The notes under the pieces were generated by a model. That model saw only the letters and a program-made list of their open reading frames with translations, did not search any database and had not been told where the DNA came from. Position numbers and translations under genes: made by a program. A stretch of 64,000 bases of DNA from the NCBI RefSeq assembly GCF_043789415.1, contig NZ_JBDLLW010000001.1, positions 372,001 to 436,000 on the forward strand, in the 5' to 3' direction. The number at the start of each line of letters is the position of its first letter. Position 1 is the first letter of the stretch. Below are positions 16,483-24,736 of this stretch, piece by piece. The DNA is from Renibacterium sp043789415. GTDB taxonomy: Bacteria; Actinomycetota; Actinomycetes; Actinomycetales; Micrococcaceae.

Positions 16483-16986
16483 CTAACCGACTTGATGCAA
16501 CCAGCGAACCGGCGCGCCTTCTGCAGCGTGACGGAAAGCTTCGAGTTCCTCATCCCAGGCTTCTCCGAGCGCGAGGGAAAGCTCGTGGTAGACCCTGGCG
16601 GGGTCCCCCGCTCCGGTTTCATAGGCGTAGCGGATCCGGTCTTCGGAGACCATGATATTGCCGTGCACATCGGTCACGGCGTGGAAGATTCCCAGCTCAG
16701 GGGTATGGGACCAGCGGCCACCGTCGACGCCGGCACTCGGTTCCTCGGTCACTTCGTAGCGCAGATGCGCCCAACCTCGCAACGCGGAGGCGAGCATCGA
16801 TCCGGTACCCTGAGGTCCGGTCCAGGAGAGCTCGGCGCGGAACATTCCGGGCGCGGCGGGCTGAGGGGTCCACTCGAGGTCGATGCGAGCATCGAGCAAA
16901 GAACCGATGGCCCATTCGACATGAGGGCACAAAGCAGTAGGAGCGGAGTGCACGAAAAGCACTCCACGTGCCATTGCAACAGACAT
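16483..16986 (-). CDS. DUF3145 domain protein
   Basis: This conserved actinobacterial protein of unknown function is typically found next to fabF. The ATG at 16986 gives 167 residues starting MSVAMARGVLFVHSAP, the standard family N-terminus; an ATG four codons earlier is possible. Features visible are ALCPHVEWAIG, a tryptophan-rich middle (WTPQPAAPGMFRAELSW, LRGWAHLRYEV) and a C-terminal acidic helix with EAWDEELEAFRHAAEGAP. No transmembrane or signal segment is present. Its convergent position with the fab cluster is conserved, but a role in lipid synthesis is only suggested by that. A direct repeat of TTTTCTTTAG occurs at about 17048-17068 in its upstream region. Confidence 0.88.
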   Translation of the reverse strand: MSVAMARGVLFVHSAPTALCPHVEWAIGSLLDARIDLEWTPQPAAPGMFRAELSWTGPQGTGSMLASALRGWAHLRYEVTEEPSAGVDGGRWSHTPELGIFHAVTDVHGNIMVSEDRIRYAYETGAGDPARVYHELSLALGEAWDEELEAFRHAAEGAPVRWLHQVG

Positions 16987-17148
16987 TCCATCCTCCATAG
17001 CTGTAGGTACGTCTTCCCCAACGACCTGCGCACCGGAAGGATGGCTGTTTTTCTTTAGTTTTCTTTAGTTCTGAATTCATTGTGCCGTACTTAGCCGAAT
17101 AACACCAGAATTAGTTACTACGGTGGAATTTCGTCAATGAAATTCGTA

Positions 17149-18090
17149 CTAGGCGCGTGGATGGGCCTGCCGGTAGCTCGAGCGCAGACGCTCCACCGAA
17201 ACATGGGTGTAGATCTGGGTAGTGGCAAGCGATGAGTGCCCTAAGATCTCCTGCACCGCACGCAAATCCGCCCCGCCGTCGAGCAGATGAGTAGCAGCGC
17301 TATGCCGCAGGGCGTGCGGACTGGTCGCCGAGGTATCGCCGAGTGCCTTGAAGCCACGGGCGACGACGGAACGCACCTGCCGCTGATCGACCCGTCCGCC
17401 GCGGGCTCCCAGAAACAGCGCAAAGCCGCTGACCGGTTGATAGAGCGCTGCTCTACCACCCCGCAACCAGTTCTGGATGGCTTGAGCCGCTGGCGCTCCG
17501 AACGGGACGGTTCGCTCCTTATTGCCCTTACCGAGCACTCGGACGGTTCGCCGCTCAAAGTCGATGTCATCAATATCCAGAGCGGCCAATTCACCAACCC
17601 TCAGCCCCGCGGCATACAGTAATTCGACCATGGCCTGATCCCGGAGTGCGATGGCCCCGCCCTCCTCGGCCTGGCTCTCCAACTCGCTGATCATCCGCTC
17701 CAGTTGTTCCTGATGCAGGACGCCGGGCAGGGTCTTTTGTTGTTTCGGCGCCTTGAGCCGCAACGTCGGGTTCTCCTCGATGAGGCCCTCCCGGAGCGCC
17801 CAGCCCATCAGAGTGCGAGCAGCAGCGGCCCGCCGGGCCAGGGTGGAACGGGCTAGCCCAGCGGTGCTCTGCTCCCCCAGCCACTGCCGCAAAGTCGCCA
17901 GGTCGATGTCCTTCAGGGTTTTCGCACCCTGGGTGATCGCAAAATAGCTCAAAGCCTGCAGATCAGCGAGATAGGCGCGCACGGTATGCGCGGAACGGGC
18001 ACGCTCCGCGACCAGATAACGCTCGAAACCCTTGAGGGCATCGGCGAAGGCCTCTGGAAGCTCGATCTCGGGCACCTCGGTTTCTGGCAC
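17149..18090 (-). CDS. xerC: Tyrosine recombinase XerC
   Basis: It is a site-specific recombinase that resolves chromosome dimers at dif together with XerD. From GTG at 18090 it has 313 residues, the normal length. The frame stays open to 18219, but that would overlap dprA and add 43 atypical residues. The exact start is uncertain because GGGAGG lies directly against this GTG. N-terminal core-binding domain: FERYLVAERARSAHTVRAYLADL. Catalytic residues are R in AAGLRVGELAAL, K in GKGNKER, H-x-x-R in HALRHSAATHLL, H in LGHSSLATTQ and the Tyr nucleophile in IYTHV. Adjacency to dprA and yifB matches chromosomal xerC rather than a phage integrase. Confidence 0.92.
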   Translation of the reverse strand: MPETEVPEIELPEAFADALKGFERYLVAERARSAHTVRAYLADLQALSYFAITQGAKTLKDIDLATLRQWLGEQSTAGLARSTLARRAAAARTLMGWALREGLIEENPTLRLKAPKQQKTLPGVLHQEQLERMISELESQAEEGGAIALRDQAMVELLYAAGLRVGELAALDIDDIDFERRTVRVLGKGNKERTVPFGAPAAQAIQNWLRGGRAALYQPVSGFALFLGARGGRVDQRQVRSVVARGFKALGDTSATSPHALRHSAATHLLDGGADLRAVQEILGHSSLATTQIYTHVSVERLRSSYRQAHPRA

Positions 18091-18191
18091 CCTCCCACTG
18101 TGCGTCCAGCTGCTGGAACAATCAAGAAGAATCGCCGAAAGCAGCGCAGAAGTTACGATCCGGAAGTACTGATCGTCCACAGCGGTGCCGA

Positions 18192-19439
18192 TCATCGCTG
18201 TGGATGGTCCCGGCACCAACCCTGCCCCCGCCGTTGCGCGAACTCCTGCAATTCGAGCCTGCCGAGCCCCGCCAGCACTTCTGCCTCGCTGAGCCCGGCA
18301 ACCCTAGCGAGTTTTTGCACGGTCGTCGTCGAATAGAGAGGCAGGGCATCCAGCAAGAGCAGATCTTCAACGGGCAGTCCGGCCCCTTCGGCGGTCCGAG
18401 CGCGTTGCCCGGTAAGTCCACCCAGCGGCGCCACAAGTTCGAGCACTTCATCCGCATCGGTGACGCAGGCAGCGCCTTCACGCAGCAGCCGATGACAGCC
18501 AGCAGATTGCGGCGAACTGATGGGGCCGGGCACCGCGCCGACCTCGCGGCCCAGATTCGCCGCATGGTGCGCCGTGCTCAAGGCTCCGGAGCGCCATCGG
18601 GCTTCTACAACTACCACTGCCCCGCTCAAGGCAGCAATTAGGCGATTGCGTTGCAGGAAGCGGTACCTGGTCGGGTTGGAGCCGGGAGGCACCTCGGCGA
18701 GCAGAACAGAACTGTCGGCCACAGCACGGAGCAAATCTTCGTTGCCCGCGGGATACAGCCTGTCCAGTCCACCAGCCATCATCGCGATGGTGGGAAACCG
18801 ACCGGTGGGCTGAGCGGCAAGTGCTGCTCGATGCGCTGCGGCATCGATTCCATAAGCTCCACCGGAGATCACCGTCTTGCCTTTCAGCACCAGTTCCTGG
18901 GCGAGCTCGGCAGCGGCATTTTCTCCGTAGCCGCTGGCGTCTCGTGATCCCACGAGAGCAATCGATTGCTGTTTTTCCGGCAATGCGCTCCCAGCTTGAA
19001 GCGCCTTGCCGCGATACCAGAGGGCAATCGGTTCGCTCAGGCCTAGATCGTGGAACCCGCTGGGCCAGTACTCGGACTCCGGGATCAGCAAGCCACCGGC
19101 GAGAGAGGCTATCACCCGCAGATCCCGTTCAGGAGCCAAATCAGGCAATCGTGGCCTCCAACGCCGTAAAGGCTCCTCCGGTCCGTGCCATTCTTTCCCG
19201 GCGGCGACTTCGAGCAACTGCGCAATCTCGCCCTGCTGTTCATTGCTGAGCGAAAGATGACCGGTGATCACTCTCATGCTGTCCCAGGGGCCTAGCGTCT
19301 TGATCAGGGCCATGCCCGGCAGGTCTGATGGTTCCATGATTCTGCTGAGCGCCGCCCGCGCCAATACCAGGCCGCGAGAGGGTGGCGGACGGCGTCTGGC
19401 CTCGGGCTCTGAAGAAGCTGGGGAAGCTTGGTCGTTCAT
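18192..19439 (-). CDS. dprA: DNA-processing protein DprA
   Basis: It binds incoming single-stranded DNA and loads RecA in transformation, and is also widespread in species not known to be competent. It has 415 residues with a variable N-terminal region of about 150 residues containing a SAM-like part. The Rossmann-like DprA core includes SIALVGSRDASGYG and VISGGAYGIDAAAHRAAL. The core ends with ALSGAVVVVEARWRSGALSTA and VPGPISSPQSAGCHRLLREG. A C-terminal winged-helix (DML1-like) region covers the last 60 residues. The start ATG overlaps the yifB stop as ATGA. It lies in the run yraN-yifB-dprA-xerC. Confidence 0.94.
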   Translation of the reverse strand: MNDQASPASSEPEARRRPPPSRGLVLARAALSRIMEPSDLPGMALIKTLGPWDSMRVITGHLSLSNEQQGEIAQLLEVAAGKEWHGPEEPLRRWRPRLPDLAPERDLRVIASLAGGLLIPESEYWPSGFHDLGLSEPIALWYRGKALQAGSALPEKQQSIALVGSRDASGYGENAAAELAQELVLKGKTVISGGAYGIDAAAHRAALAAQPTGRFPTIAMMAGGLDRLYPAGNEDLLRAVADSSVLLAEVPPGSNPTRYRFLQRNRLIAALSGAVVVVEARWRSGALSTAHHAANLGREVGAVPGPISSPQSAGCHRLLREGAACVTDADEVLELVAPLGGLTGQRARTAEGAGLPVEDLLLLDALPLYSTTTVQKLARVAGLSEAEVLAGLGRLELQEFAQRRGQGWCRDHPQR

Positions 19440-20974
19440 GGGGTCAGGCCTCTGGTCCGCATCGCCAAGGCCCGACCGATATGCTCATCGCCGGGTCGAT
19501 CGCAGGCTGCCAGATCGGCCAGGGTCCAGGCTAGACGCAGTACTCGGTCGTAGCCTCGGGCGGTCAGCCTGCCATTTTCCAGAGCAAGATCCAGAATCCG
19601 GGTGGTCGGTGCCGCTAAGCGCAGACTACCCCGCAAGAGCTGCCCGGTGGCCTGGGCGTTGAGGGAATGGCCGAAGGGAGCCAGTCGCTCCGCTGCCCGG
19701 TTCCGGGCTTGGACTACCCTCGCCGCAACGACATGGCTGGTCTCTCCCGTGCCTTGACCGGCAAGCTGGGCGGAGGAGAGTTTATTGACGGTCAGCTGAA
19801 TATCCACTCGATCCAGCAGGGGGCCGGAAAGCCTGCTGAAATATCTTCTCCGAGCGCTGGGGGTGCAGCTGCAATCCCTGGCCTTGCCGACCGCTTTACC
19901 GCAGGGGCAGGGATTTGCCGCTAGCACCAGCTGGAACCGCGCCGGATAGGAAGCGATACCCGCGGCCCGATGGATGGTTATTTTTCCGCTCTCCAAGGGC
20001 TGCCGCAGAGAATCCAAGACCCGGCGATCATATTCCGGAGCCTCGTCGAGGAACAGCACTCCGTGGTGGGCTCGCGATGCCGCCCCTGGCCGTGGTAAGC
20101 CGTTGCCGCCCCCAATAATAGCCACCGAACTTGCTGTGTGGTGCGGGCTTTCAAGGGGTGGCCTTCGAATCAGCTCAGTGCGGCTGCTGCTGAGACCACT
20201 CAGAGAATGCACGGCTGTCACTTCCATGGCCTCCACGTCGTTGAGATCCGGTAATAGCCCCGGTAGCCTTTCTGCGAGCATGGTTTTCCCCGCTCCCGGC
20301 GGCCCTAAAAGCAGTAGGTGATGCCCGCCCGCGGCTGCTACCTCGAGCGCTGCCTTGGCCTCGGTTTGCCCTGCGACATCGCTGAGATCCAACCGCTGAT
20401 CTTTCCGAGCGGGCAATTCACCGACTTCCTCGATCGGGGCGGCCTGCAGGTTCAGATCGGTCTCGGAGGCTCCGAAACTGAGCGCCACGTGTGCCAGGGA
20501 GGCAAAGGTACTCACCTCGGCGCCGTTCACCATGGCAGCTTCCTTGGCGTTCGCCGGAGCCACCACTACTCGGGGGTGTCCGAGTTTCACCGCGGCTAAA
20601 ACCGCGGGCAGCACCCCCGCGACCGGGCGCAGTCTGCCATCAAGTCCCAGCTCTGCCAGAAAAACCGTACCCGCGGTGTTCTGGATGTCTCCGGCTGCCG
20701 CCAGCGCCGCCATCACCATCGCCAGGTCGAAGGAACTACCGTGCTTGGGTAGTGAAGCGGGCAGCAGGTTGATGGTGAGCTTCCGATTGCTCAGCGGCAG
20801 TCCGGCGTTTTTCGCGGCAGAACGGATTCTTTCCTTGGCTTCTACTAAGGAAAGATCCGGCAGCCCTAGCAATTGGAAGGCAGGAAGGCTCTGCCCGATA
20901 TCTGCTTCCACCTCCACCAGATGGCCGTTAAGACCGACTAAGGCCACCGAGAATGTCCTGCCCAGACCGCTCAT
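19436..20974 (-). CDS. YifB/ComM family Mg-chelatase-like AAA ATPase
   Basis: The 512-residue product is a hexameric helicase-type AAA+ protein; its homologue ComM in gamma-proteobacteria promotes branch migration during transformation. The N-terminal ChlI-like fold (NLLPASLPKHGSSFDLAMVMA) is followed by Walker A GPPGAGKTMLAERL near residue 225 and Walker B GVLFLDEAPEYDR. A C-terminal Mg-chelatase region contains zinc-type cysteines (ANPCPCGKAVGKARDCSC). It overlaps both neighbours by 4 bp (ATGA), so yraN, yifB and dprA form one translationally coupled unit. Confidence 0.93.
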   Translation of the reverse strand: MSGLGRTFSVALVGLNGHLVEVEADIGQSLPAFQLLGLPDLSLVEAKERIRSAAKNAGLPLSNRKLTINLLPASLPKHGSSFDLAMVMAALAAAGDIQNTAGTVFLAELGLDGRLRPVAGVLPAVLAAVKLGHPRVVVAPANAKEAAMVNGAEVSTFASLAHVALSFGASETDLNLQAAPIEEVGELPARKDQRLDLSDVAGQTEAKAALEVAAAGGHHLLLLGPPGAGKTMLAERLPGLLPDLNDVEAMEVTAVHSLSGLSSSRTELIRRPPLESPHHTASSVAIIGGGNGLPRPGAASRAHHGVLFLDEAPEYDRRVLDSLRQPLESGKITIHRAAGIASYPARFQLVLAANPCPCGKAVGKARDCSCTPSARRRYFSRLSGPLLDRVDIQLTVNKLSSAQLAGQGTGETSHVVAARVVQARNRAAERLAPFGHSLNAQATGQLLRGSLRLAAPTTRILDLALENGRLTARGYDRVLRLAWTLADLAACDRPGDEHIGRALAMRTRGLTP

Positions 20975-21351
20975 CCAATGCCCCTGAGGTGTTCCACCGA
21001 GGGCTCATCTCCGCGCAGGGCCAGCACCGCGATGGCATCGATCCGGATTCTCGAACTCAGATAGCCGTGATGCCTGGCCCAGAGCACCGCCAGAGTCCTC
21101 AGCCGACGGAGCTTGGTGTCGGTGATCGCTTCAAAGGGATGCCCATAGCGCAACGAGCGGCGAGTCTTGACCTCCACGACGACCACGATGTCTCCGTCGA
21201 GGGCCACAAGGTCGATTTCGCCCCGCGCGCATCGCCAGTTGACATCGACCACCTCGAAGCCACGCCGACTCAGGAAATCAGCGGCCAGATCTTCGCCGGC
21301 TTTACCCAGTTCTTGTTTTGTCAGCACAGTATTATCGTGCCGACAGAACAC
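20971..21351 (-). CDS. YraN family (UPF0102) nuclease-like protein
   Basis: The small protein of about 126 residues has an endonuclease-like fold related to Holliday-junction resolvases. It contains GKAGEDLAADFLSRRGFEVV, ARGEIDLVALDGDIVVVVEVKTR (the acidic E-I-D and E-V-K signature) and a helical end. The start is taken as GTG at 21351; a second in-frame GTG at 21327 is about as likely because neither has a good ribosome binding site. Its function is unknown, but it is regularly linked to rnhB and dprA. The stop overlaps the yifB start. Confidence 0.88.
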   Translation of the reverse strand: MFCRHDNTVLTKQELGKAGEDLAADFLSRRGFEVVDVNWRCARGEIDLVALDGDIVVVVEVKTRRSLRYGHPFEAITDTKLRRLRTLAVLWARHHGYLSSRIRIDAIAVLALRGDEPSVEHLRGIG

Positions 21352-21444
21352 TCCGCTTCACAGCGATGAGAAGAATCTCCAGCCGGATGTGAGGAAATCG
21401 ATCGATTTCATTGATCAGCCGATGCTCTGACCAGTCTTTAGAGC

Positions 21445-21771
21445 TCAATTGCCCAGATCGGATTCCTTCGGCAGTTCCAGATCGTCGTTCTTTGTGAGTT
21501 CCTCGACATTGACGTCCTTGAAGGTGATCACCCGGACGTTTTTCACGAACCGCGCCGAACGATAGACATCCCACACCCAGGCGTCTTGCAGAGTCAGATC
21601 GAAGTACACCTCGCCATCGGCGGATCTGGCTTGCAAATCCACGTGATTAGCTAAATAGAAGCGACGCTCGGTTTCCACCACATAGCTGAACAATCCGACC
21701 ACATCGCGATATTCACGATAGAGCTGCAGCTCCATATCGGTCTCATAGTTCTCAAGATCTTCAGCGCTCAT
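21445..21771 (-). CDS. DUF2469 family protein
   Basis: The 108-residue protein is conserved in actinobacteria, always close to rnhB (Rv2901c in M. tuberculosis). The sequence starts MSAEDLENYETDMELQLYREY, continues with a beta-rich core VVETERRFYLANHVD and DLTLQDAWVWDVYR, and ends in a polar acidic tail. No signal peptide, membrane segment or catalytic motif is recognisable. It starts 8 bp after the rnhB stop, in the same transcript. Function unknown. Confidence 0.88.
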   Translation of the reverse strand: MSAEDLENYETDMELQLYREYRDVVGLFSYVVETERRFYLANHVDLQARSADGEVYFDLTLQDAWVWDVYRSARFVKNVRVITFKDVNVEELTKNDDLELPKESDLGN

Positions 21772-21778
21772 TCAACTA

Positions 21779-22486
21779 TCATGCCTTACTCACGGGCTTC
21801 GTTACGCCCCCGCTACTGCCCAGCCTCCAGCTGGTCCGGTGCCAGGGGCTCGGTCCGTGCCGATCTATAGCTTCGCGGTGCCCGGACGTCGCATAGCCTT
21901 TATTGACCTTCCAGCCAAACTGCGGATGCTGCTGATCCAGTGAAATCAGGATCGCATCCCGCTCCACTTTGGCCAGCACACTGGCTGCCGCGACACTCAG
22001 GCATTGCAGATCAGCTTTGACCATGGTCTGAACCGGGACGTCCACGCTGCTCTCCAGGCCGAGTTCTTGGTCGAAAATGCTCCGCTGCTCTTGCTCGGAG
22101 AGCCAATTGTGGTTGCCATCGAGCAGTACGACCTCGGCGCGGATACCGACGTCGAGAAGCTGTTGCCAGGCGCGGGTGCCGGCTAAGCGGAGCGCTGCCA
22201 TCAGTCCCAGTGCATCGATTTCATCCGCCGAAGCATGCCCTACCGCGTGGCCTACACTCCATTGCTTAATCAATGGCACCAACCGTTCGCGATCAGCAGC
22301 ACTGAGCAGCTTTGAGTCCTTCACCCCGGCAAGAGGCTTCTGCGAGGAAGCATCGATCACTACCATGCCGACGCTGACCGGACCAGCCAGAGCGCCACGT
22401 CCGACCTCATCAGCGCCTGCCACAAAGCGGTAACCGGATTGCATCAACGAACGCTCTACGCTGAGTGTCGGCGTGGATTGGGCCAT
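21779..22486 (-). CDS. rnhB: Ribonuclease HII
   Basis: It removes RNA from RNA-DNA hybrids, especially single ribonucleotides in DNA, with Mn or Mg. At 235 residues it is complete. Acidic active-site residues are in VAGADEVGRGALAGPV (Asp and Glu near residues 21-22), in KDSKLLSAADRE and in LDGN. The start ATG at 22486 lies 3 bp after the signal peptidase stop, so it continues the lepB operon. The tail after WHRTSWRL is short and polar. Confidence 0.95.
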   Translation of the reverse strand: MAQSTPTLSVERSLMQSGYRFVAGADEVGRGALAGPVSVGMVVIDASSQKPLAGVKDSKLLSAADRERLVPLIKQWSVGHAVGHASADEIDALGLMAALRLAGTRAWQQLLDVGIRAEVVLLDGNHNWLSEQEQRSIFDQELGLESSVDVPVQTMVKADLQCLSVAAASVLAKVERDAILISLDQQHPQFGWKVNKGYATSGHREAIDRHGPSPWHRTSWRLGSSGGVTKPVSKA

Positions 22487-22489
22487 CCG

Positions 22490-23449
22490 CTATTTCCCCG
22501 TGGGCACCGGAGAGGGATTGCTGACCGGCGTCGAGGAGGGCGCCGGCACATTCCTGAAAGTATCTGGGTAGTTCCCCAGAATCGTCCACCTATTGAGCGG
22601 CCAGGCGATCACCGTGGCGGTTCCTTCGACGTCGTTCAGGTCGATGAAGCCCTGGCTGGGCAGCTCGCGGTGCCAGCGAGAGTCTGCGGAGTTGTTCCGA
22701 TGGTCGCCCATCACCCAGATCTTCCCGGCAGGAACCACGACATCGAAGAGAGCGTTCGGGCCGGAGGCGTTATCGGAGCCCGGGTACAGATAGGGCTCGT
22801 CGAGCGGCTGGCCGTTGATGGTGATCCGATTCTGCGCATCGCAGCAAATAACATGATCCCCGGCCAGACCGATCACTCGCTTCACCAGATGCTGTTGGGA
22901 TTCATCAGGCATCAGGCCGATGAACACCAGAGCGTCTTTGAACCAGTTGCTCGCCTGAGCGGCGGCCTGCGTCTGCTCCGAAGCCAGCCAGCCCTGGGTG
23001 TCCTTGAAGACCACGATATCGCCGCGCTGTAGCGCGAAGGGCCGCGGCACCAGTTCATTGATGAAGATCCGGTCATTCACTTCGAGGGTATTCTCCATGG
23101 ATCCCGAAGGAATCACGAAAGCCCGGAACAGAAAAGTTTTCAGGAGGAAGGAGAGCACCAGGGCGATCACGATGACGATCGCGATCTCCTTGAGCCAGGA
23201 AAACGGGCCGCTGGGCTTCTTCGCCTTCTTAGCCTTCTTGGTGTCCTGAGCGATGTCCTCAGACTCCGCTGAGGCAGCGGCACTGAGTGAGGCTGCCTCC
23301 GTAGAGTCATTCGATCGGCTCTTCGACGGCTGAGCTTCCGAGGCATGATCGGTATCGGCTGCTGAGGAGGCTTGAGCATCGGCACGACGTCGTGCGCCGC
23401 GCCCCTCGATAGGAGATTCTTCAGCCGGTTCAGGCGTCGGTTGCGACAT
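22490..23449 (-). CDS. lepB: Signal peptidase I, long form
   Basis: It cleaves signal peptides from exported proteins at the outer face of the membrane. The 319-residue product has a long charged cytoplasmic N-terminus of about 85 residues containing KKAKKAKK, then one membrane segment (EIAIVIVIALVLSFLLKTFLF). Catalytic Ser117 lies in IPSGSMENTL and the general base Lys190 in LVKRVIGLAGD. GDHRNNSADSR forms the conserved box E. The ATG overlaps the stop of the upstream paralogue as TAATG, so the two peptidases are co-translated. Confidence 0.94.
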   Translation of the reverse strand: MSQPTPEPAEESPIEGRGARRRADAQASSAADTDHASEAQPSKSRSNDSTEAASLSAAASAESEDIAQDTKKAKKAKKPSGPFSWLKEIAIVIVIALVLSFLLKTFLFRAFVIPSGSMENTLEVNDRIFINELVPRPFALQRGDIVVFKDTQGWLASEQTQAAAQASNWFKDALVFIGLMPDESQQHLVKRVIGLAGDHVICCDAQNRITINGQPLDEPYLYPGSDNASGPNALFDVVVPAGKIWVMGDHRNNSADSRWHRELPSQGFIDLNDVEGTATVIAWPLNRWTILGNYPDTFRNVPAPSSTPVSNPSPVPTGK

Positions 23450-24138
23450 TACTGTGCGCCTTTCTGTGTTTCAGGACCGATCGAGGTTCTGGGAACCGGT
23501 CCAATTTTGTCTAGCGGCCAAAGTATCTGGATGGGACGACCAATGACTTTATTAACAGAAATCAAGCCACCCCCGGCTGCCCCCAGAAGCGATCTGGAAT
23601 CAGCTGAGATGGAGCGATGATCTCCCATCAGCCACAACTTACCCTCCGGAACCACCACATCAAAGGAGGTGCTGCTCGGTGCGTCGCCAGGATATAAATA
23701 GGGCTCATCAAGAGCCTGTCCATTGACTGTGAGTTTGCCATTTGAGGCACAGCATTTGACTTCATCACCGGCTATTCCGATGACCCGTTTGACGTACACC
23801 GTATCGCTGCCGACCAGGCCGAGGAACTGACCTAGACCGAAGACGGCATCAAGGATGGGGCCACGCCCGGAGTCGAGCGGATCGAACGAGCCACGGCCAT
23901 CAAAAACCACGACATCGCCACGTTTCACCGGGCCGAAGCTGAAATCGGTGCGGGAGACCGCTACCCGTTCTCCACTGAGGAATTGCGGGTTCATCGACTC
24001 GGAAGGAATGTAGTAGACCTCGACCAGCAAGGCCCGGATCAAGGAGCTGAGCAGCACGACCAAAAGAACCGCGAGCAAAACAAAGCGCCACCCCAGTCGC
24101 CTGGGCTGACGCTTTGCCTTACTGCTCAACTGAGACAC
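23449..24138 (-). CDS. Signal peptidase I, short paralogue
   Basis: A second type I signal peptidase of 229 residues is encoded directly before the longer one. It has a short basic N-terminus (KAKRQPRR), a membrane segment (FVLLAVLLVVLLSSLIRALL), Ser48 in IPSESM, Lys117 in VYVKRVIGIAGD and GDHRSISADSR. All catalytic boxes are intact, so it should be active. It is clearly related to its neighbour (shared LTVNGQALDEPYLYPG-type segments), which points to tandem duplication followed by divergence. Whether the two prefer different substrates cannot be told from sequence. rplS is 16 bp upstream. Confidence 0.93.
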   Translation of the reverse strand: MSQLSSKAKRQPRRLGWRFVLLAVLLVVLLSSLIRALLVEVYYIPSESMNPQFLSGERVAVSRTDFSFGPVKRGDVVVFDGRGSFDPLDSGRGPILDAVFGLGQFLGLVGSDTVYVKRVIGIAGDEVKCCASNGKLTVNGQALDEPYLYPGDAPSSTSFDVVVPEGKLWLMGDHRSISADSRSLLGAAGGGLISVNKVIGRPIQILWPLDKIGPVPRTSIGPETQKGAQ

Positions 24139-24154
24139 CTAAAGATATCTGTTG

Positions 24155-24517
24155 TTACTTGCTGACGCTGACGTTGTCGCGCTTCTCTTTGATCTTGGCT
24201 GCCTTGCCGCGAAGTTCGCGCATGTAGTACAGCTTGGCCCGGCGGACATCGCCACGGGTGACGAGCTCGATCTTCTCGATGATCGGGGAATGCACCGGGA
24301 AAGTACGCTCCACACCGACACCGAAAGAGACTTTACGAACGGTGAAGGTTTCACCGACGCCTTTGCCCTGGCGTCCCAGCACGAAACCCTGGAAAACCTG
24401 AACACGAGAGCGGTTGCCTTCGATGATGTTGACGTGAACCTTGAGCGTGTCGCCGGAACGGAAGTCCGGAACATCGCTACGCAGGCTCGCGGCGTCAATG
24501 CTGTCAAGGATGTGCAT
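24155..24517 (-). CDS. rplS: 50S ribosomal protein L19
   Basis: The large-subunit protein sits at the interface with the 30S subunit. ATG at 24517 with AGGAG upstream gives 120 residues starting MHILDSIDAASLR, the normal start; a frame 8 codons longer is not supported. The family core FRSGDTLKVHVNIIEGNRSR and VFQGFVLGR is intact, and the C-terminus is lysine-rich. A structured leader precedes it (24564-24598). It lies downstream of trmD in the common rpsP-rimM-trmD-rplS order, though with a 219-bp gap. Confidence 0.97.
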   Translation of the reverse strand: MHILDSIDAASLRSDVPDFRSGDTLKVHVNIIEGNRSRVQVFQGFVLGRQGKGVGETFTVRKVSFGVGVERTFPVHSPIIEKIELVTRGDVRRAKLYYMRELRGKAAKIKEKRDNVSVSK

Positions 24518-24563
24518 GTTGCAACTCCTGGTGAACGCCACAGGTCATTCACTTTTATCGCGG

Positions 24564-24598
24564 CGGTCAGAGCAACCCCTCAGGGTTGATGATGACCG
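24564..24598 (-). promoter_or_regulatory. Hairpin in the rplS leader
   Basis: On the minus strand CGGTCA pairs with TGACCG around an inner CAACCC/GGGTTG-type hairpin (loop TGA), about 47 bp upstream of the rplS ATG. It could be an autoregulatory L19-binding leader as known for other ribosomal protein genes, or a terminator of read-through from trmD lacking a U tract. This is inference. Confidence 0.35.
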
Positions 24599-24736
24599 TC
24601 GAAGTGTGATTTTCCGGCTCAAATGCGGGATTGCAGAGCCGGCGTGCCAGCCTATTGAACTGACTCCCCCTATGGCAGGAAAAGTTCGGCGGGCACAGCC
24701 TCCTATTCTGCCATATCACGGGCTCAATGGGCTAAT

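Noticed and set aside
17149..18219. Tyrosine recombinase considered as a phage or island integrase
   Set aside because: Its position next to dprA, its length, and the lack of neighbouring phage genes or attachment repeats fit chromosomal XerC.
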